Of a DNA stretch of 64,000 bases, positions 59,134-64,000 are shown piece after piece; position 1 is the first letter of the stretch, and each line of letters starts with the position of its first letter. Made by a program: the position numbers and the translations under genes. The notes below the pieces were generated by a model that saw only the letters and a list, made by a program, of their open reading frames with translations, was not told the origin of the DNA and did not search any database. The stretch is taken from contig NZ_RJVJ01000003.1 in NCBI RefSeq assembly GCF_003751605.1, forward strand, positions 558,001-622,000, in the 5' to 3' direction. The DNA comes from Kitasatospora cineracea. Its GTDB lineage: Bacteria > Actinomycetota > Actinomycetes > Streptomycetales > Streptomycetaceae.

Positions 59134-61932
59134 ATGCGATCCGTCCTGCCCCGACCCGGCAGTCCCGGCACCCGCCGCACCGCCCTGGGCCTGGCCGTCC
59201 TGCTGATGGCGAGCCTGTTCGCCGTCCTCGGCCCGGCGCCGGGCGCCGGCGCCACCACGGCCGGCAACGTCACCGGCGTCACCCGCTCCGGCGACACCTT
59301 CACCGTCACCACCACCGGCAAGCCCACCGCCCGGATCACCGTGGCCCGCGCCGACATCTTCCGGATCTGGCTCTCGCCGGACGGCACCTTCACCAACGAC
59401 CCGGCCGGCGCGGACCTCGCGGTCAGGACCTCGTTCGGCACCGTCGGGGCCACCCTCACCGACGCCGGCGCCTACTGGCGGATCGGCACCTCCGCGATCA
59501 GCCTGCGGATCAACAAGTCGCCGCTGACCTTCGCGCTGTACCGGGCGGACGACACCACCCTGGTCTGGGCCGAGTCCCAGCCGACCAGCTGGACCAACCA
59601 GCAGACCACCCAGTACCTCGCGCGCGGCGCCGACGAGCAGTTCTACGGCACCGGCCTGCACCTGGGCGAGTGGGCGCTGCGCGACAAGACCGTCCCGGTC
59701 TCCGTCTCCAACTCCTGGACGGAGAACAGCAACGCGAGCCCCGCGCCGTTCTACATGTCCACCAACGGCTACGGCGTGATGCGCAACACCTGGGCCCCCG
59801 GCTCCTACAACTTCGGCGCACCGACCCAACTCACCCACAACGAGAACCGGTTCGACGCCTGGTACTTCGCCGGGGACTCGCTCAAGGGCGTCCTGAACGC
59901 CTACACCGACGTCACCGGCAAGCCCTTCCTCGCCCCGATCTGGGGACTCGAACTCGGCAACGCCGACTGCTTCAACGCTTCCAACCCCGCCTACACCGGC
60001 GACCACAACCGGCTGCGCCACCAGACCACCCCCGACGCGGTCGGCTACGCCACCGACGCCCGCGCCGCCGACATGCCCTCGGGCTGGTTCCTGCCCAACG
60101 ACGGCTACGGCTGCGGCTACACCGACCTGCCGAACACCGTCAGCTCGCTGGCCGCCCAGGGCGTCCACACCGGCCTGTGGACCTCCACCGGCCTGAACAG
60201 CATCAACTGGGAGGTGGGCACGGCCGGTTCGCGCGCGGTGAAGACCGACGTGGCGTGGATCGGCGGCGGCTACAAGGGCGCCTTCACCGGCGTGCAGCAG
60301 GCCGTCGACGGTATCGAGAAGAACTCCGACGGCCGCCGCTTCGTCTGGACGGTCGACGGCTGGGCCGGCACCCAGCGCAACGCGGTGGTGTGGACCGGCG
60401 ACACCTCCGGCACCTGGGACGCGATGCGCTGGCACGTCCCGTCGATCGCGGGCGCGGGCCTGTCCGGCCTCAACTACGCCTCCGGGGACGTCGACGGCAT
60501 CTACGCGGGCAGCCCGCAGACGTACGTCCGCGACCTGCAGTGGAAGGCGTTCACCCCGGCGTTCATGACCATGTCCGGCTGGGGCGCGACCAACCCGTCC
60601 GCCGGGTACAACGACAAGCAGCCCTGGCGGTACGCCGAACCGTACCTGTCGATCAACCGCAAGTACCTGCAGTTGAAGATGCGGCTGATGCCGTACCTGT
60701 ACACGATGAGCCGGGTCGCCACCGACACCGGCGTGCCCGCCACCCGCGCCATGGTGCTGGAGTACCCCGACGACCCGGTGGCGCGCGGCAACCTGACCAG
60801 CGGTCAGTTCATGGCCGGGGACTCCTTCCTGGTCGCCCCCGTGGTCAGCGACACCGCCGTCCGCGACGGCATCTACCTGCCCGCGGGCGACTGGACCGAC
60901 TACTGGACCGGCAAGGTCTACACCGGCCCCGGCTGGCTGAACGGCTACAGCGCGCCGCTCGACACCCTGCCGCTGTTCGTCAAGTCCGGTGCGGCGGTGC
61001 CGATGTGGCCGCAGATGAACTACACCGGCGAGAAGCCCGTCTCCACCCTCACCTACGACGTCTACCCGCGCGGCGCCTCCTCCTTCACCCTCTACGAGGA
61101 CGACGGCACCACCCGGGCCTACCAGAACGGCGCGTCCGCCCGGCAGACCGTCAACGTCACCGCACCGGCCTCGGGCAGCGGGAACGTCACCCTCGCCGTC
61201 GGTGCCGCCACCGGCAGCTACACCGGGCAACTCGCCAGCAGGGCCTACGAGTTCACCGTGCACGCGGCCGCCGCGCCGAGCACCGTCACGGTCGGCGGCA
61301 CGGCGCTGCCGAAGCTCAGCGGCAAGGCCGCCTACCAGGCGGCCGCCACCGGCTGGTACTTCGACCCCGCCGACCGCGCCGGCACGCTGTGGATCAAGGC
61401 CGGCGACCACGCCGTCAACAGCGCGTTCACCGTCACCGCCACCGGCCTCACCCTGCCCGCCGGCACCCCCGTCACCTCCAGCGGCCCGATCCCGCAGGCC
61501 GGTTGGAAGGTCGTCGCCGCCGACAGCCAGGAGACCACCAACGAGAACGGCGCCGCCGCCAACGCCATCGACGGCAGCTCCGCGACCATCTGGCACACCC
61601 AGTGGTCCAGCATCGCCGCCCCGCTCCCGCACGAGATCCAGATCGACCTCGGCGCCCGCTACGCCGTCGACGGCCTCGGCTACCTGCCCCGGCAGGACGG
61701 CGGCGTCAACGGGCGGATCGGGCAGTACGAGGTGTACGTCTCCGACTCGACCACCGACTGGGGGCCGCCGGTGGCCACCGGGACCTTCGCCGACACCGCG
61801 AGCGCCAAGAAGGCCGCGTTCACCGCGAAGCGCGGCCGCTACCTGCGGCTGCGGGCGCTGACCGAGGCCGGCAACCGCGGGCCGTGGACCAGCGCGGCCG
61901 AGATCACCGCGACGGGACGCCCCGCCCCGTGA
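59134..61932 (+). CDS. Secreted GH31 glycoside hydrolase with C-terminal F5/8C (CBM32-like) domain
   Basis: A 932-residue exported enzyme. The Sec signal ends near residue 43 (GAGA-TT). The GH31 barrel (about 230-600) has nucleophile Asp372 in VKTDVAWIG and acid/base Asp423 in WTGDTSG, both in the expected order. A beta-sandwich (YLPAGDWTDYWTG and LTYDVYPRG) follows, and the last 140 residues are a discoidin-like sugar-binding domain (ETTNENGAAANAIDGSSATI). It should cleave alpha-linked glycosides; precise specificity is not evident. GAGGAGGAA precedes the ATG at 59134. Confidence 0.9.
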   Translation: MRSVLPRPGSPGTRRTALGLAVLLMASLFAVLGPAPGAGATTAGNVTGVTRSGDTFTVTTTGKPTARITVARADIFRIWLSPDGTFTNDPAGADLAVRTSFGTVGATLTDAGAYWRIGTSAISLRINKSPLTFALYRADDTTLVWAESQPTSWTNQQTTQYLARGADEQFYGTGLHLGEWALRDKTVPVSVSNSWTENSNASPAPFYMSTNGYGVMRNTWAPGSYNFGAPTQLTHNENRFDAWYFAGDSLKGVLNAYTDVTGKPFLAPIWGLELGNADCFNASNPAYTGDHNRLRHQTTPDAVGYATDARAADMPSGWFLPNDGYGCGYTDLPNTVSSLAAQGVHTGLWTSTGLNSINWEVGTAGSRAVKTDVAWIGGGYKGAFTGVQQAVDGIEKNSDGRRFVWTVDGWAGTQRNAVVWTGDTSGTWDAMRWHVPSIAGAGLSGLNYASGDVDGIYAGSPQTYVRDLQWKAFTPAFMTMSGWGATNPSAGYNDKQPWRYAEPYLSINRKYLQLKMRLMPYLYTMSRVATDTGVPATRAMVLEYPDDPVARGNLTSGQFMAGDSFLVAPVVSDTAVRDGIYLPAGDWTDYWTGKVYTGPGWLNGYSAPLDTLPLFVKSGAAVPMWPQMNYTGEKPVSTLTYDVYPRGASSFTLYEDDGTTRAYQNGASARQTVNVTAPASGSGNVTLAVGAATGSYTGQLASRAYEFTVHAAAAPSTVTVGGTALPKLSGKAAYQAAATGWYFDPADRAGTLWIKAGDHAVNSAFTVTATGLTLPAGTPVTSSGPIPQAGWKVVAADSQETTNENGAAANAIDGSSATIWHTQWSSIAAPLPHEIQIDLGARYAVDGLGYLPRQDGGVNGRIGQYEVYVSDSTTDWGPPVATGTFADTASAKKAAFTAKRGRYLRLRALTEAGNRGPWTSAAEITATGRPAP

Positions 61933-61937
61933 CCGGG

Positions 61938-61976
61938 GGTCCGGGCCCGGCGAGTCGCACTCGCCGGGCCCGGACC
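61938..61976. terminator. Perfect 18-bp hairpin terminator
   Basis: Arms 61938-61955 and 61959-61976 are exact reverse complements with a 3-nt loop CGC. It separates the convergent GH31 and lectin-domain genes and is symmetric, so it can stop both transcripts. Confidence 0.85.
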
Positions 61977-61993
61977 GCTGCCGGGGGAGCGGG

Positions 61994-64000
61994 TCAGCCG
62001 ACGGACCAGTGCTGGAGCGCCGAGCCGGTGTCGGCCTGCTGGGTGACCGGGGCGCCGTCGGCGGTGGAGCCGGCGGTCAGCAGCAGGCCGCTCGACCGGG
62101 AGGTGACGGTGTATCCGCCGCCGCTGACGGCGTCGACCAGCCAGCGCTGGTTGGCGCCGCCGGTGCAGGTCCACTGGATGACCGCGGCGCCCGGCGCGGT
62201 GGAGCCGCCGCTGACGTCCATGCAGAGCTTGGACTCGCCGTTGGTGATCTGGTAGCTGCCGTCGCCCTGCCGGGTGAGGACCCAGCTCTGGTTGGGCCCG
62301 CCGTTCGGGGTCCAGACGACGAACTGCGTCCCGGTACTGGTGGAGTGGCCCGGGTCGTCGAGGGCCTTGCCCGCGGCCAGCAGGGTGTGGGACCCGCCGA
62401 GCACCGGGTTCACCGCCCAGGTGAAGGCGGTGGAACCGGTGGCGGTGCCGGAGGAGGCGGTCGCGGTGACCGTCGCGGCGCCGACCGCCGTGGGGGTGCC
62501 GGTGACCAGGCCCGCCGGGCTGACCGACAGCCCCGCGGGCAGCCCGGTGGCGGACCAGGTGAGCGCCTTGCCCAGCGAGTCGGTGCCGCTCAGCTGGAGC
62601 GAGACGGCGGTGCCGACGGTGCCGGACTGCCTGCCGGGGGCGGCGACGGTCACGACCTCGGCGGCGGTGCCCACCGGTGTCAGCGCGAGGGTCTGCTCGG
62701 CCGCGGTGCGGCCGCCGCCCACGGCGCTGCCCGAGGTGTCGGTCCAGGTCCGGGTCGGGACGGTCTCGGCCGGGCGCCCGGCGGCGGCGGAGAGCGCCAG
62801 GTCGAGGCCGCTGTAGCGGTTGACCAGGTGGTAGGCGCTGCCCGACCGGAGGACCCACCACTGCTGGCCGACGGTCGGGCCGTCGGCGGGCGCGGCGGTG
62901 GCGGTCGGCCGGGCGCCCCAGGCGCGCCCGGCGGTTCCGGTGGAGTCGACCCCGAGCAGTTGCCCGGTGGCGGAGTTGGCGATCCGGTAGGAGCCGTCGC
63001 CGACGGCGGCGAAGGTCCAGGACTCCAGGGCGCTGCCGGTGGCCGCGGGCAGCGAGGTGGTGCCCGCGGACCCGGCGACCTGGGCGAGCACCCGGCCGTC
63101 GCCGCTGGCGATGCGGTACGCCCGGGTCACGTCGACCGGGGCGGGCGCGGCGGCGGTGGAGGTGAGGGTGGTGTTCACGTACTCGCCGGAGGCGCCGTTC
63201 GAACAGCCGAAGGAGCAGTAGGAGCGGAAGGTCCGGCCGACGATCTGCGAGCTGGTCCGGTTGCCGCCGTCGAGGAACCAGCGGTACCAGGACGCGGTGC
63301 GGTAGCCGCCGGTGTCGCCGGCCAGGTACCACTTCTGGGTGGAGAGGTCGTCGGTGACGTAGTACTGCTGGGGGGCGTTGCCGCTCTGGTCGACGGCCTG
63401 CGGCTCGCCGACGTACAGGCCCAGGTAGGCGTCGTAGGTGACGTCCATGACGAACAGCGGCGAGGTTGCGGGCATCTTCCCGGCCGCGATCTGCTGCGCG
63501 GAGGTGCCGGTGTTGGCCGGGTCGTACTCGCCGGACGGCGGGACGTAGCCGGTGCCGCCGGACGGCCCGACCGGCACCATCGAGGACTCCCGGCCGCCGA
63601 CGCCCGGCTCGCTCCACGCGCCGTCGTACCACTTCTGCCAGGAGCCGGGCGCCATCTTGCCGGAGATCGGGGCGCGCGCCACGTGCTCGTGGAACGCCTT
63701 CCAGCCGCCGCTCTTGTCGACCACCCGGGAGCCGTAGAAGAGGTAGAAGTAGCCGGACGCGGTGTCGACGAGCAGGCGCTGGTCGCCGTCGCCGTAGTAG
63801 TACGTCTGGTTCGGGAACTGGGCGGTGTCGCCGCGGGCGGTGCGGTAGGGCGAGGTGACCACGTGGTCGCGGATCTTCCAGGTGCGGCCCTGGTCGGTGG
63901 AGACCGCGTAGTCGATCGCGTCGAAGTGCAGGCCGTCCCCGAAGGGCTGCGGGGAGAACTCGTTGTGGACCAGGCCGTACCAGTCGCCGGTGTCCGGGTC
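61994..64000 (-). CDS. Secreted sialidase-like/lectin multidomain protein, 5' end outside window
   Basis: At least 668 residues; the frame stays open to the window edge, so the start and signal peptide are missing. The visible N-terminal part has an Asp-box (STDQGRTW) as in sialidase-like propellers, and YYYGDGDQRLLVDTASGYFY. Next comes a ricin-like region (QQWWVLRSGSAYHLVNRYSG), then a putative Ig-like domain (GLPAGLSVSPAGLVTGTPT) and a C-terminal ricin-type trefoil (NQSWVL, NQRWLV and LQHWSVG repeats). It is probably an extracellular glycan-binding or glycan-cleaving protein. Catalytic residues cannot be checked from the visible part. Confidence 0.8.
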   Translation of the reverse strand, partial: DPDTGDWYGLVHNEFSPQPFGDGLHFDAIDYAVSTDQGRTWKIRDHVVTSPYRTARGDTAQFPNQTYYYGDGDQRLLVDTASGYFYLFYGSRVVDKSGGWKAFHEHVARAPISGKMAPGSWQKWYDGAWSEPGVGGRESSMVPVGPSGGTGYVPPSGEYDPANTGTSAQQIAAGKMPATSPLFVMDVTYDAYLGLYVGEPQAVDQSGNAPQQYYVTDDLSTQKWYLAGDTGGYRTASWYRWFLDGGNRTSSQIVGRTFRSYCSFGCSNGASGEYVNTTLTSTAAAPAPVDVTRAYRIASGDGRVLAQVAGSAGTTSLPAATGSALESWTFAAVGDGSYRIANSATGQLLGVDSTGTAGRAWGARPTATAAPADGPTVGQQWWVLRSGSAYHLVNRYSGLDLALSAAAGRPAETVPTRTWTDTSGSAVGGGRTAAEQTLALTPVGTAAEVVTVAAPGRQSGTVGTAVSLQLSGTDSLGKALTWSATGLPAGLSVSPAGLVTGTPTAVGAATVTATASSGTATGSTAFTWAVNPVLGGSHTLLAAGKALDDPGHSTSTGTQFVVWTPNGGPNQSWVLTRQGDGSYQITNGESKLCMDVSGGSTAPGAAVIQWTCTGGANQRWLVDAVSGGGYTVTSRSSGLLLTAGSTADGAPVTQQADTGSALQHWSVG

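Overview
The window is very GC-rich (about 75% by eye) with dense Streptomyces-style coding, GTG and TTG starts, stop/start overlaps and secreted proteins with Sec or Tat signals. This points to a Streptomycetaceae actinobacterium (Streptomyces or Kitasatospora). Two biosynthetic regions on the left are followed by accessory and housekeeping-type genes on the right.

Region 1 (1-9851) looks like one edge of a glycosylated type II polyketide or polyene-like cluster. A leftward unit carries an acyl-AMP ligase, two stand-alone ACPs, a ketosynthase and the start of a second KS-like protein cut by the window edge. A rightward unit carries a SAM methyltransferase, a carrier-domain/glycosyltransferase fusion, a two-gene ABC exporter and a UDP-xylose-synthase-like enzyme. 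A perfect CebR-type palindrome lies just inside the ligase gene.

Region 2 (9898-14229) separates the two clusters: an alpha/beta hydrolase and divergent MarR regulator with probable leaderless promoters, a coiled-coil membrane protein, a polyprenyl synthase, a P-loop kinase and a small secreted peptide.

Region 3 (14489-37018) is a leftward NRPS operon: MbtH-like protein, NRPS1 (C-A-T-C-A-T-C-A-T-C-A-T-E) and NRPS2 (C-A-T-C-A-T-R). It should make a six-residue N-acyl peptide released by reduction, with a C-terminal residue that looks like Phe, as an aldehyde or alcohol. NRPS1 is interrupted by five apparent single-base frameshifts packed into about 1.6 kb around its T2-C3 domains. These are either assembly errors in repeats or real lesions.

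Region 4 (37669-64000) holds an ATP-grasp ligase; HxlR/NmrA, MarR/MFS and ArsR-type regulatory pairs with visible operators; secreted sugar- and protein-degrading enzymes (GH54 arabinofuranosidase under LacI-like operators, HESGH metalloprotease with lectin domain, GH31, a lectin-domain protein running off the window); a LuxR-family ATPase regulator; an FUSC transporter-like protein; and an FdhF/YdeP-type molybdoenzyme. An aldo/keto reductase gene is broken by a 170-bp near-palindromic element whose exact removal restores the reading frame. No tRNA, rRNA, CRISPR array or transposase gene was seen.
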